From Pseudomonas sp. GM48 (GTDB lineage: Bacteria > Pseudomonadota > Gammaproteobacteria > Pseudomonadales > Pseudomonadaceae), in NCBI RefSeq assembly GCF_000282335.1, contig NZ_AKJM01000080.1, forward strand, positions 1-59,963: a stretch of 59,963 nucleotides of DNA. Direction: 5' to 3'. Of this stretch, positions 1 through 8,317 are shown in pieces (position 1 is the first letter of the stretch; every line of letters begins with the position of its first letter). Below the pieces are notes generated by a model, which made no database searches, was not told the origin of the DNA, and saw only the letters and a list, made by a program, of their open reading frames with translations. The translations under genes were made by a program, and so were the position numbers.

Positions 1-37
1 GAACGCAGCCTCGCAGGCTCGGCAGCTGCTACAAAGG
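1..37. repeat. REP-like half element, family 2 (left edge)
   Basis: The first bases of the window are the right half of a repeat whose core reads GGCAGCTGCTACAA. The same core occurs at 19107-19122 and, reverse-complemented, at 18990-19000 and 59898-59910. About 25 nt further on, the tail (TAACTGACTGGCATTA, near 59-74) resembles the segment at 19151-19166, so the conserved unit is longer than the palindrome. The other arm presumably lies outside the window. Confidence 0.6.
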
Positions 38-100
38 GTGTCGCGGCTGAAATTGCTTAACTGACTGGCATTACTCCCAAGTGGAGGCCGTTTTGCATTC

Positions 101-616
101 TCACATCCGGCTCTTCTTGCGTCGCTTCCATTGCCGGGCCACCCACCAGCGCCAGTACATCATCACCAGGAAGTAGGCCAGCGCCCCGAGTACCACTCCC
201 GTCACGACTGAGCCCAGCAAGAACGGTTGCCACAACGTCGAGATTTCTCCCCTGATCCATTCCCAGGTCAGCGAGTCCGGCAACTGCCGGGCGGGAACGT
301 CCATCAGCCAGGCGCCGGCCTGGTAGGTGCAGAAGAATACGGCGGGCATGGTGATCGGGTTGGTCAGCCAGACCAGGCTCACGGCAATCGGCATGTTGCC
401 GCGCACGATAATGGCGAGGATGGCCGCGAGCAGCATCTGCAACGGGATCGGCAGGAACGCGGCGAACAGACCCACTGCCATTGCACGGGCAACGGAGTGG
501 CGATTGAGGTGCCAGAGGTTCGGGTCATGCAACAGCGTGCCGAGAAAGCGTAAGGACTTGTGTTCCCTGATGCTCATCGGGTCTGGCATGTAACGTTTGA
601 ATAAGCGCCGGGGCAT
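101..616 (-). CDS. DUF2062 domain membrane protein
   Basis: A predicted 171-residue inner membrane protein of the DUF2062 family, whose biochemical role is not established. The start is placed at MPRRLFKRYMPDP, since the upstream in-frame extension looks non-coding. Residues ~45-72 and ~78-103 form two hydrophobic segments joined by the family motif NPITMPAVF. A third hydrophobic stretch lies near 130-155, followed by a very basic tail (KRRKKSR) expected in the cytoplasm. It is convergent with nothing in the window and divergent from comEC, a pairing common in Pseudomonas. I infer no function beyond membrane location. Confidence 0.85.
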   Translation of the reverse strand: MPRRLFKRYMPDPMSIREHKSLRFLGTLLHDPNLWHLNRHSVARAMAVGLFAAFLPIPLQMLLAAILAIIVRGNMPIAVSLVWLTNPITMPAVFFCTYQAGAWLMDVPARQLPDSLTWEWIRGEISTLWQPFLLGSVVTGVVLGALAYFLVMMYWRWWVARQWKRRKKSRM

Positions 617-751
617 AAGGCTTCTCGGTCGGTCAAGGCGGCAAGTATGTCTGGATTCTATAAGCTGCCCATTCAGACTTTGTGACAATTATTGACGACG
701 CCCATGCGACGGGCGGGCTAAGCCTTGAAGGGTACTCTCAAGGACGGGCTT

Positions 752-2986
752 ATGCGCACAGGGATGATGGCGCTGGCGTTGGGTCTGCTGACCTTGCGCT
801 TTTTACCGGCATTGCCGCCGGTCTGGTTGTGGTTGGCGATGCCGGTGGCGGGTTTGATGTTGCTGCCGTTCAGGACCTATCCGGTGGCCTTTTACCTGTT
901 TGGTTTGAGTTGGGCCTGCGCGAATGCCCAGTCGGCACTGGATGACCGACTGTCTGCGGGGCTGGACGGCGAAACCCGCTGGGTCGAAGGACGGGTCACG
1001 GGGCTGCCCCAGCACGGCGACGCAGTGGTGCGTTTCGAACTGGCCGACACTCAGTCTCGCCGCACTCATCTGCCGAAGCATTTACGCCTGGCCTGGCATG
1101 ACGGGCCGCCGGTGAACAGTGGCGAGCGCTGGCGTCTGGCAGTCAAATTGAAGCGCCCGGCCGGGCTCCTCAATCCGCAGGCCTTCGACTATCAAGCCTG
1201 GTTGCTGGCACAACGCATCGGGGCGACCGGGAGGGTCAAGGAGGGCGAACGCCTTGCACAAGCCCAATGGGCCTGGCGCGATGGAGTCCGTCAGCGTTTG
1301 CAAGCGGTGGATGCCCAAGGGCGAAGCGGCGCGTTGACGGCGTTGGTACTCGGGGACGGCGCCGGGCTGAGTCGCGAAGACTGGCAGGTATTGCAGGATA
1401 CCGGCACGGTGCATCTGTTGGTTATTTCCGGGCAGCACATCGGTTTGCTGGCCGGGGTGGTGTATCTGTTGATCGCAGGACTGGCCCGCCATGGGCTGTG
1501 GCCGAACCGTCTGCCGTGGTTGCCATGGGCCTGTGGCCTGGCGTTTGCCGCTGCGCTCGGTTACGGGGTGCTGGCCGGGTTCGAGGTTCCGGTGCAGCGG
1601 GCCTGCCTGATGATTGGTCTGGTGTTGTTGTGGCGTCTACGGTTTCGTCATCTCGGCGCCTGGTGGCCGTTGTTGCTGGCGCTCAATGGCGTTTTGTTAC
1701 TGGATCCGCTAGCGAGTCTGCAACCGGGGTTCTGGTTGTCTTTTGCGGCGGTGGCCATCTTGATTTTCACCTTTGGCGGCCGGTTGGGCCCCTGGCGCTG
1801 GTGGCAGACCTGGACCCGTGCGCAATGGCTGATCGCAATCGGTATGTGCCCGTTGTTGCTGGTGCTGGGGTTGCCGATCAGTGTCAGCGGCCCGTTGGCC
1901 AATCTGTGGGCGGTGCCGTGGATCAGCCTGCTGGTATTGCCGCCGGCCTTGCTCGGGACAGTGCTGATACCTGTGCCTTACGTGGGGGAGGGCTTGTTGT
2001 GGCTGGCGGGCGGTTTGATCGATGGGTTGTTCAGGGGACTGGCGTTGTTGGCGGGAGTGATACCGGCGTGGGTGCCCGGGGCGACTCCTGTGTGGGTATG
2101 GGGTCTCGGCGCGTTGGGCGCTTTTCTGCTGTTGTTGCCGCGTGGGGTGCCGCTGCGTCCATTGGGTTGGCCTCTGCTGTTGTTGCTGGTATTTCCACCC
2201 CGGTCATTGCTGCCGGAAAGCATCGCTGAAGTCTGGCAGTTGGACGTGGGACAGGGATTGGCCGTTCTGGTGCGCACTCGCCATCACACGCTGTTGTATG
2301 ACACCGGACCGCGCATCGGTGATTTTGATCTGGGGGAGCGGGTCGTCCTGCCTTCTTTGCGCAAACTGGGTGTGGATGAACTGGATCTGCTGCTGATCAG
2401 CCACGCGGACGCCGATCATGCTGGGGGAGCGCGTGCGGTGGCCAATGGCATGCCGATCAAACAGGTGCTCAGTGGCGATCCCCTGGAGTTGCCACAGGAG
2501 CTGGGCGCCCAGGCTTGTGAGAGTGAGCGGCAATGGACTTGGGATGGCGTGCAGTTTCGGCTTTGGCAATGGTCTTCCGCCAGTGACCGTAACCAGAAGT
2601 CCTGCGTGTTGCAGATCGAAGCCAATGGCGAGCGCTTGCTGTTGACCGGCGATATCGACTCCGCTGCCGAGCGAGCCCTAATCGATAGCCCATTGGCGGT
2701 GCCCACCGATTGGCTGACGGCGCCCCATCACGGCAGTCGCAGTTCGTCGTCCATGGCGCTGCTCAATGGCTTGCAACCTAAAGCGGTGCTGATCTCGCGC
2801 GGCCAGGGCAATGCCTTCGGCCATCCGCATCCCACGGTTGTAGCGCGATATCAAAAGCGCGGGGTGGCGATCTACGACAGTGCTGAACAGGGTGCCATTC
2901 GTCTGCAACTGGGGCGCTTCGAACCGCCGTGGACGATGCGTCAGAAACGGCGTTTCTGGCGCGATCCGCCGCCCTTGAACCAGTAA
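752..2986 (+). CDS. comEC: DNA internalization-related competence protein ComEC/Rec2
   Basis: A polytopic inner membrane protein of 744 residues that should form the channel for single-stranded DNA uptake in natural transformation. An N-terminal hydrophobic region and DUF4131 segment come first (to ~150). The Competence domain with its many membrane helices follows (~190-450). The C-terminal metallo-beta-lactamase-like domain begins near 500. It shows the metal-binding motif SHADADHAGG at ~550, GDIDS at ~632 and APHHGSRSS at ~656, as expected of the family. I chose the ATG at 752; an upstream TTG at 725 is in frame but less convincing. Length and domain order are normal, so the gene looks intact. 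Confidence 0.93.
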   Translation: MRTGMMALALGLLTLRFLPALPPVWLWLAMPVAGLMLLPFRTYPVAFYLFGLSWACANAQSALDDRLSAGLDGETRWVEGRVTGLPQHGDAVVRFELADTQSRRTHLPKHLRLAWHDGPPVNSGERWRLAVKLKRPAGLLNPQAFDYQAWLLAQRIGATGRVKEGERLAQAQWAWRDGVRQRLQAVDAQGRSGALTALVLGDGAGLSREDWQVLQDTGTVHLLVISGQHIGLLAGVVYLLIAGLARHGLWPNRLPWLPWACGLAFAAALGYGVLAGFEVPVQRACLMIGLVLLWRLRFRHLGAWWPLLLALNGVLLLDPLASLQPGFWLSFAAVAILIFTFGGRLGPWRWWQTWTRAQWLIAIGMCPLLLVLGLPISVSGPLANLWAVPWISLLVLPPALLGTVLIPVPYVGEGLLWLAGGLIDGLFRGLALLAGVIPAWVPGATPVWVWGLGALGAFLLLLPRGVPLRPLGWPLLLLLVFPPRSLLPESIAEVWQLDVGQGLAVLVRTRHHTLLYDTGPRIGDFDLGERVVLPSLRKLGVDELDLLLISHADADHAGGARAVANGMPIKQVLSGDPLELPQELGAQACESERQWTWDGVQFRLWQWSSASDRNQKSCVLQIEANGERLLLTGDIDSAAERALIDSPLAVPTDWLTAPHHGSRSSSSMALLNGLQPKAVLISRGQGNAFGHPHPTVVARYQKRGVAIYDSAEQGAIRLQLGRFEPPWTMRQKRRFWRDPPPLNQ

Positions 2987-3084
2987 CCGAGTGTTATCAA
3001 AGCCCGACCGGATGCGCCATCACGGTCTTCGGTGCGCCCACCCCCTATGTTAGAGTGGCGCACTTTTTCGAGGGGACTGTCACT

Positions 3085-3720
3085 GTGTGGGAATTGGTCA
3101 AATCCGGCGGCTGGATGATGCTGCCGATCATTCTGAGTTCCATCGCGGCCATGGCCATCGTCGCCGAGCGTCTCTGGACACTGCGCGCCAGCCGCGTGAC
3201 CCCGGAGCACTTGCTTGGGCAGGTCTGGGTCTGGATCAAGGACAAACAGCTCAATAAAGAAAAACTCAAGGAACTGCGCGCCAACTCGCCTCTGGGCGAG
3301 ATCCTGGCGGCTGGCCTGGCTAACTCGAAACATGGTCGCGAGATCATGAAGGAGTGCATAGAAGAGGCTGCTGCCCGGGTGATCCACGAGCTGGAGCGCT
3401 ACATCAACGCGCTGGGCACCATCGCCGCCATGGCGCCGTTGCTGGGTCTGCTGGGTACCGTGTTGGGCATGATCGAAATCTTCAGTTCGTTCATGGGCAC
3501 AGGCATGACGACCAACGCCGCAGTGCTGGCCGGCGGTATTTCCAAAGCCTTGATTACCACGGCTTCGGGCCTGATCGTCGGTATCCCGTCGGTGTTCTTC
3601 CACCGGTTTCTGCAACGGCGCATTGATGAGCTCGTCGTGGGCATGGAGCAGGAAGCCATCAAGCTGGTTGAAGTGGTGCAGGGTGACCGTGACGTTGATC
3701 TGGCAGAGGGCAAAGCGTGA
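3085..3720 (+). CDS. MotA/TolQ/ExbB proton channel family protein
   Basis: A 211-residue ExbB/TolQ-like inner membrane subunit that, with the ExbD-like partner encoded next, would convert proton motive force into mechanical work on an outer-membrane or periplasmic partner. The GTG start at 3085 is preceded by GAGGGGACT and gives the usual N-terminus (WELVKSGGWMMLPI); the longer reading frame would run into comEC. Three hydrophobic helices are visible (~14-34, ~112-135, ~150-172), with the conserved MAPLLGLLGTVLGMI motif in the second. It overlaps the next gene by four bases. The lipid A kinase gene lies just downstream, and no TonB is encoded nearby, so the partner is unknown. Confidence 0.92.
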   Translation: MWELVKSGGWMMLPIILSSIAAMAIVAERLWTLRASRVTPEHLLGQVWVWIKDKQLNKEKLKELRANSPLGEILAAGLANSKHGREIMKECIEEAAARVIHELERYINALGTIAAMAPLLGLLGTVLGMIEIFSSFMGTGMTTNAAVLAGGISKALITTASGLIVGIPSVFFHRFLQRRIDELVVGMEQEAIKLVEVVQGDRDVDLAEGKA

Positions 3721-4145
3721 AATTCCGCCGCAAGCAACGGGAGAACGTGGACATCAACCTCGTGTCGCTGATCGACGTGGTGTTTGTCCTGCTGCTGTTT
3801 TTCGTGGTGACCACCACCTTTACCCGTGAAACCCAGTTGCGTGTCGAGCTGCCGGAAGCGGTCAGTGGCGCATCTGCCGACGACCAGACCCGGCAGCTCG
3901 ATGTTGCCATCAGTGCCGACGGTGTGTTCTCGGTGAACAACCATGTATTGCCGAAAAGCGACCTGACCACGTTGATGGAAGCGCTGCAGAAAGAATCCAA
4001 TGGCGATACCAACCTGCCGCTGTCCATCAGCGCCGACGGCAAGACTCAGCATCAGTCCGTCATTACCGCCATGGATGCAGCCGGCAAGCTTGGCTTCAGC
4101 CATTTGCGCATGACCACCATCGAGGCGGCGCCCCCCGCGCCCTGA
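3717..4145 (+). CDS. ExbD/TolR family biopolymer transport protein
   Basis: A 142-residue partner of the preceding ExbB-like protein. A short basic cytoplasmic N-terminus is followed by one transmembrane helix (~14-36) that carries the functionally critical acidic residue, Asp20 in [13 protein letters not shown]. The rest (~45-142) is the periplasmic ExbD/TolR domain. Translation starts with GTG at 3717, overlapping the TGA of the exbB-like gene, and its own stop overlaps the lpxK start, so all three are probably translationally coupled. The sequence does not decide between an iron-uptake and a lipid-related role. Confidence 0.93.
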   Translation: MKFRRKQRENVDINLVSLIDVVFVLLLFFVVTTTFTRETQLRVELPEAVSGASADDQTRQLDVAISADGVFSVNNHVLPKSDLTTLMEALQKESNGDTNLPLSISADGKTQHQSVITAMDAAGKLGFSHLRMTTIEAAPPAP

Positions 4146-5155
4146 TGACCATGTCCGATCGATTACTGGCCGCGTGGTACGCAGGTCATCCGGCCCTGAA
4201 GCTGTTGCAGCCACTGGAGTGGCTGTACCGGCGTGTGGTCATGAACAAGCGCAAGCGCTTTCTGGCGGGGGAGGGCGAGATCTATCAACCTCCGGTGCCG
4301 TTGATCGTCGTGGGCAACATCACCGTTGGCGGTACTGGCAAGACGCCGCTGATTCTGTGGATGATCCAGCATTGTCAGCGCAGCGGCCTGCGGGTCGGCG
4401 TGGTCAGCCGTGGATACGGCGCCAAGCCGCCGCAGTTGCCGTGGCGGGTCGAGGCCCGGCAGAGCGCCGATATCGCCGGTGACGAGCCGTTGCTGATCGT
4501 TCAGCGCACGGGTGTGCCGTTGATGATCGACCCCAATCGCAGCAACGCTGTCAAAGCGTTGCTGGCCAGTGAGCCGCTGGACCTGATCTTGTCCGACGAC
4601 GGCATGCAACACTACCGCCTGGCCCGTGACCTGGAACTGGTGTTGATCGACGCCGCCCGCGGCCTGGGCAACCGCCGTTGCCTGCCTGCCGGGCCGTTGC
4701 GCGAACCGGTCGAGCGCTTGCAAAGCGTCGACGCGGTTCTCTACAACGGTGCCACGGCTGACCGCGAGGATGGTTTTGCCTTTCAATTGCAACCTGTCGC
4801 GCTGTTCAATTTGCGCAGCGGCGAACGGCGTCCCCTCGACCACTTCCCCTCTGGCCAGGCCCTGCACGCGGTGGCTGGTATCGGCAATCCGCAACGTTTC
4901 TTCAAGACCCTCGAAACGTTACACTGGCAGCCAGTCCCGCATGCGTTTGCCGACCACGCCGAATACAGCGTGGAGGTTTTGAATTTCACGCCGTCATTGC
5001 CGTTGGTGATGACGGAAAAGGACGCGGTGAAATGCCGTGCCTTTGCCGCCGCCGATTGGTGGTACCTGGCGGTCGATGCTGTGCCGTCGCCGGCCTTCGT
5101 GGCCTGGTTCGACACACAATTGATGCGCCTGCTGCCGGATCGTTTGTTGCCTTAA
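4145..5155 (+). CDS. lpxK: tetraacyldisaccharide 4'-kinase LpxK
   Basis: Phosphorylates the 4' position of the tetraacyldisaccharide-1-phosphate precursor to give lipid IVA, the sixth step of lipid A synthesis, at the inner face of the cytoplasmic membrane. At 336 residues it has family length. A hydrophobic amphipathic N-terminus is followed by the Walker A loop GGTGKT at ~62-67 and the conserved [13 protein letters not shown] motif near 150-162. The ATG at 4145 overlaps the stop of the ExbD-like gene; a second in-frame ATG at 4151 is possible. Gene order exbBD-lpxK-trm112-kdsB-murB is usual for Pseudomonas. Confidence 0.96.
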   Translation: MTMSDRLLAAWYAGHPALKLLQPLEWLYRRVVMNKRKRFLAGEGEIYQPPVPLIVVGNITVGGTGKTPLILWMIQHCQRSGLRVGVVSRGYGAKPPQLPWRVEARQSADIAGDEPLLIVQRTGVPLMIDPNRSNAVKALLASEPLDLILSDDGMQHYRLARDLELVLIDAARGLGNRRCLPAGPLREPVERLQSVDAVLYNGATADREDGFAFQLQPVALFNLRSGERRPLDHFPSGQALHAVAGIGNPQRFFKTLETLHWQPVPHAFADHAEYSVEVLNFTPSLPLVMTEKDAVKCRAFAAADWWYLAVDAVPSPAFVAWFDTQLMRLLPDRLLP

Positions 5156-5179
5156 CTCCGTTTTTTCCAGGGAATGCTC

Positions 5180-5365
5180 ATGGACACCAAATTGCTCGAT
5201 ATCCTCGCTTGCCCGGTCTGCAAAGGCCCGCTCAAGCTCAGCGCCGACAAGACCGAGCTGATCAGCAAGGGCGCCGGCCTGGCCTACCCGATTCGCGACG
5301 GCATCCCGGTGATGCTCGAATCCGAAGCACGCACCCTGACCACCGACGAGCGCCTGGATAAATGA
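5180..5365 (+). CDS. Trm112 family protein (YcaR-like)
   Basis: A 61-residue protein of the Trm112/UPF0434 family, small zinc-ribbon-like proteins known in eukaryotes as activators of methyltransferases; the bacterial role is not settled. The characteristic N-terminus [14 protein letters not shown] carries Cys11 and Cys14, and [14 protein letters not shown] follows. I start it at MDTKLL (5180), with an AGGGAATG-type Shine-Dalgarno upstream; an ATG two codons earlier is also in frame. Its stop overlaps the kdsB start by four bases, as in many gamma-proteobacteria. Confidence 0.9.
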   Translation: MDTKLLDILACPVCKGPLKLSADKTELISKGAGLAYPIRDGIPVMLESEARTLTTDERLDK

Positions 5366-6126
5366 CTATAGCCTTTACCGTCGTCATTCCATCGCGATAT
5401 GCCTCCACCCGCCTGCCGGGCAAGCCGTTGCTGCTGATCGCCGGCAAGCCGATGATCCAGCACGTCTGGGAACAGGCAAGCAAAAGCAGCGCCGAGCGGG
5501 TGGTGGTTGCCACCGACGACGCGCGCATCATCGAGGCTTGCAAAGGCTTTGGTGCCGAAGTGGTGTTGACCCGCGAAGATCACAATTCCGGCACCGATCG
5601 CCTGGCTGAAGTCGCGATGAAGCTGGGCCTGGCGCCCGACGCTATCGTGGTCAACGTCCAGGGCGACGAACCGCTGATCCCGCCGAGCGTGATCGATCAG
5701 GTCGCTGCCAACCTGGCCGCCCACACCGAAGCGCGCATGGCTACGCTGGCCGAGCCGATCGAAGACGTGGACACCCTGTTCAATCCCAACGTGGTCAAGG
5801 TCGTCAGCGACCTCAATGGCCTGGCGCTGACGTTCAGTCGTTCCACCTTGCCCTGGGCGCGGGATGCGTTCGCGGTGAACCGTGAGCAGTTGCCGGAAGG
5901 TGTGCCGTATCGCCGCCATATCGGCATCTATGCCTACCGTGCCGGTTTCCTGCAGGACTTCGTCAGCTGGGGTCCATGCTGGCTGGAAAACACCGAGTGC
6001 CTGGAACAGCTGCGAGCCCTGTGGCACGGCGTGCGGATCCATGTGGCCGACGCCCTGGTCGCGCTGCCAGCCGGCGTCGATACCATTGAAGACCTTGAGC
6101 GCGTCCGTCGCCTGCTGGAAGCGTGA
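5362..6126 (+). CDS. kdsB: 3-deoxy-manno-octulosonate cytidylyltransferase KdsB
   Basis: Activates Kdo as CMP-Kdo for the LPS inner core in the cytoplasm. The 254-residue sequence starts with the nucleotidyltransferase signature [17 protein letters not shown], and [12 protein letters not shown] near residues 95-106 carries the acidic metal and nucleotide ligand. The C-terminal half includes [13 protein letters not shown], typical of KdsB. It overlaps the trm112-like gene (four bases) and its TGA overlaps the start of the phosphatase gene. Length and motifs are complete. Confidence 0.96.
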   Translation: MTIAFTVVIPSRYASTRLPGKPLLLIAGKPMIQHVWEQASKSSAERVVVATDDARIIEACKGFGAEVVLTREDHNSGTDRLAEVAMKLGLAPDAIVVNVQGDEPLIPPSVIDQVAANLAAHTEARMATLAEPIEDVDTLFNPNVVKVVSDLNGLALTFSRSTLPWARDAFAVNREQLPEGVPYRRHIGIYAYRAGFLQDFVSWGPCWLENTECLEQLRALWHGVRIHVADALVALPAGVDTIEDLERVRRLLEA

Positions 6127-6590
6127 TGCGGGTTCTGTTTGTCTGCCTGGGCAACATCTGTCGCTCTCCCACGGCCGAAGGCGTGCTGCGGCATAAGTTG
6201 CGTGAAGCGGGGCTGGTCGACCGGGTCGAAGTCGCTTCCGCCGGCACCGGTGACTGGCATGTTGGCAAGGCGCCGGACAAGCGCAGTCAGGCCGCGGCGA
6301 AGTTGCGCGGTTATGACTTGTCCGCCCAGCGCGCCCGGCAAGTCACCCGCGCCGATTTCGCCACCTACGACCTGATCCTGGCGATGGACAACAGCAACCT
6401 GCGCAACCTCAAGGCCTTGCAACCGGCCAGGGGCAAGGCTGAGCTGGACTTGTTCCTGCGCCGTTACCAGTCGCAAATCGATGAAGTGCCGGACCCGTAC
6501 TACGACGGCGAACAAGGCTTCGAGCAGGTGCTGGACCTGATCGAGCGCGCCAGCGATTTGCTGGTGATCGAATTGAAGGGACGGTTATGA
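6126..6590 (+). CDS. low molecular weight protein-tyrosine phosphatase
   Basis: A 154-residue LMW-PTP. The P-loop CLGNICRSP at ~7-15 provides the nucleophilic cysteine (Cys7) and the phosphate-binding arginine (Arg13). The general acid aspartate lies in the late motif DPYYDGEQGFEQV near 121. Such enzymes dephosphorylate bacterial tyrosine kinases or other substrates, but no kinase is encoded nearby, so the substrate is unknown. The ATG at 6126 overlaps the kdsB stop, and the stop overlaps the murB start, implying coupling within the operon. Confidence 0.92.
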   Translation: MRVLFVCLGNICRSPTAEGVLRHKLREAGLVDRVEVASAGTGDWHVGKAPDKRSQAAAKLRGYDLSAQRARQVTRADFATYDLILAMDNSNLRNLKALQPARGKAELDLFLRRYQSQIDEVPDPYYDGEQGFEQVLDLIERASDLLVIELKGRL

Positions 6591-7606
6591 GTTTGCAGGT
6601 TCAATCGCAGGTTTCGCTCAAGCCGTTCAACAGCTTTGGCGTGGATGTCCAGGCCCGGCTGTTTGCCGAGGCCCATAGCGACGCCGATGTGCGTGAAGCC
6701 TTGGCCTATGGGCTGGAATACAAGGTGCCGGTGCTGGTGATCGGCGGTGGCAGCAACCTGCTGCTGACGGCGGATATCGATTCACTGGTGCTGCGCATGG
6801 CCACCCGCGGGATTCGCGTGCTGAGCGATGACGGTAGCAAGGTGGTGATTGAAGCCGAGGCGGGTGAGCCTTGGCATCCGTTCGTGCAACACACCTTGGC
6901 CCAAGGGTTGTCCGGTCTGGAAAACCTCAGCCTGATTCCCGGCACCGTCGGCGCAGCGCCAATGCAAAACATCGGCGCTTATGGCGTCGAGATCAAAGAC
7001 GTGTTTGCCGGTCTGACCGCGCTGGATCGCCAGAGCGGCGAATTGCGCGACTTCACACTGCAAGAGTGCAACTTCGCTTACCGTGACAGCTTGTTCAAGC
7101 AGGAACCGGGGCGTTGGGTGATCCTGCGCGTGCGTTTCGCTCTCGACCGTGCCGCGCACTTGCACCTCGAATATGGACCGGTACGTCAGCGCCTGACCGA
7201 ACAAGGCATCGACCATCCGACCGCCACCGATGTCAGCCAGGCCATTTGCAGCATCCGCAATGAAAAGCTCCCGGACCCCGCCGTACTCGGCAATGCCGGC
7301 AGTTTCTTCAAGAATCCCTTAGTGTCGGCCGCGTTGGCCGCACGAATCAAGGGTGAGTACCCGGACCTGGTGGCCTATGCGCAACCTGATGGTCAGATGA
7401 AATTGGCTGCCGGTTGGCTGATTGAACGGGCAGGCTGGAAAGGTTTTCGCGATGCCGACGCGGGTGTTCATAAGCTGCAGGCGCTGGTGCTGGTCAACTA
7501 TGGCAGCGCAACGGGCCTGCAATTGCTGAACCTGGCGCAACGCATCCAGAAAGACATTTCAGAACGTTTCCATGTCGACCTGGAAATGGAGCCGAACCGG
7601 TATTGA
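6587..7606 (+). CDS. murB: UDP-N-acetylenolpyruvoylglucosamine reductase MurB
   Basis: Reduces UDP-GlcNAc-enolpyruvate to UDP-MurNAc with NADPH and FAD, the second committed step of peptidoglycan precursor synthesis. The 339-residue protein has the FAD-binding PCMH fold with VIGGGSNLLLT near 51-61 and SLIPGTVGAAPMQNIGAYG near 114-132. The C-terminal domain carries GNAGSFFKNP near 236-245 with the catalytic serine, and the glutamate near the end (DLEMEPNRY). It is the E. coli-like type I enzyme. It ends the operon and is followed by a strong terminator. Confidence 0.96.
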   Translation: MSLQVQSQVSLKPFNSFGVDVQARLFAEAHSDADVREALAYGLEYKVPVLVIGGGSNLLLTADIDSLVLRMATRGIRVLSDDGSKVVIEAEAGEPWHPFVQHTLAQGLSGLENLSLIPGTVGAAPMQNIGAYGVEIKDVFAGLTALDRQSGELRDFTLQECNFAYRDSLFKQEPGRWVILRVRFALDRAAHLHLEYGPVRQRLTEQGIDHPTATDVSQAICSIRNEKLPDPAVLGNAGSFFKNPLVSAALAARIKGEYPDLVAYAQPDGQMKLAAGWLIERAGWKGFRDADAGVHKLQALVLVNYGSATGLQLLNLAQRIQKDISERFHVDLEMEPNRY

Positions 7607-7628
7607 GCTAAGCTTTCAAGACGCATCA

Positions 7629-7667
7629 AAAAGCCCTGCACAACTTCATTTGTGCAGGGCTTTTTTG
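7629..7667 (+). terminator. rho-independent terminator after murB
   Basis: A perfect 10-bp stem (GCCCTGCACA / TGTGCAGGGC) with an 8-nt loop is followed by six T. It sits ~25 nt after the murB stop and closes the lpxK-murB operon. The stretch from here to 7846 holds no other gene that I can support. Confidence 0.92.
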
Positions 7668-7846
7668 TTAATGCTCGGTTAACTTAGTCAGCTAACGATG
7701 CACACACTTGTTCCACCAAAGGCCTGGTGCAGATGTCTGTGTCCGCACAAGAGAGCCTATTAGCCTGAGTCGATCTGCGTGCGACCCACCGAGATCCAGC
7801 GGCAGATTGCTCGACCCCATAACTCAAGAACTATGCGGGCGTGCCC

Positions 7847-8317
7847 ATGATTACCCTGAAACTCAACGGTCAAGACCATCAACTCGACGTCACCGAGGAC
7901 ATGCCGCTGCTCTGGGCGATCCGCGACGTGGCCGGTTACAACGGCACCAAATTCGGCTGCGGCTTGGGCCTGTGCGGGGCCTGCACCATTCATATCGAAG
8001 GGGCTCCGGCACGTAGTTGCATCACGCCCATCGGTTCAGTCGTCGGACAGAATGTCAGCACCATCGACAACCTGCACGCCGATCCGATCGGCAAAGTCGT
8101 GCAGCAAGCCTGGCTCGACACGGCGGTCGCCCAATGCGGTTTCTGCCAGGGCGGGCAAATCATGTCGGCGACGGCCCTGCTCAAGACCAATCCGAACCCG
8201 AGCGATGAGCAGATCGAAGAGGCGATGGTCGGCAACATCTGCCGTTGCGGTACCTATAACCGCATCAAGACGGCCATCCGCCAGGCCTCCACTCACCTGA
8301 AGGAGGCCAAGGCATGA
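7847..8317 (+). CDS. (2Fe-2S)-binding subunit of an isoquinoline 1-oxidoreductase-like molybdenum hydroxylase
   Basis: A 156-residue electron-transfer subunit for the molybdenum protein encoded next. The N-terminal plant-ferredoxin-like domain carries CGLGLCGACTIH near 40-51. The C-terminal helical domain binds the second cluster through CGFCQGGQIM (~98) and CRCGTYNRI (~132). This two-cluster arrangement is that of IorA/CoxS family proteins. I use the ATG at 7847; the ribosome binding site is poor, and a GTG two codons upstream is an alternative. The stop overlaps the next gene by four bases. The substrate is unknown. Confidence 0.92.
   Translation: MITLKLNGQDHQLDVTEDMPLLWAIRDVAGYNGTKFGCGLGLCGACTIHIEGAPARSCITPIGSVVGQNVSTIDNLHADPIGKVVQQAWLDTAVAQCGFCQGGQIMSATALLKTNPNPSDEQIEEAMVGNICRCGTYNRIKTAIRQASTHLKEAKA

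Noticed and set aside
2929..3084. Longer N-terminus for the ExbB-like protein.
   Set aside because: It would overlap the comEC 3' end and lacks hydrophobic or conserved sequence; GTG at 3085 has a good ribosome binding site.
7668..7846. Possible regulatory RNA or small gene before the molybdoenzyme module.
   Set aside because: I found no promoter, hairpin series or frame with a ribosome binding site in this stretch.
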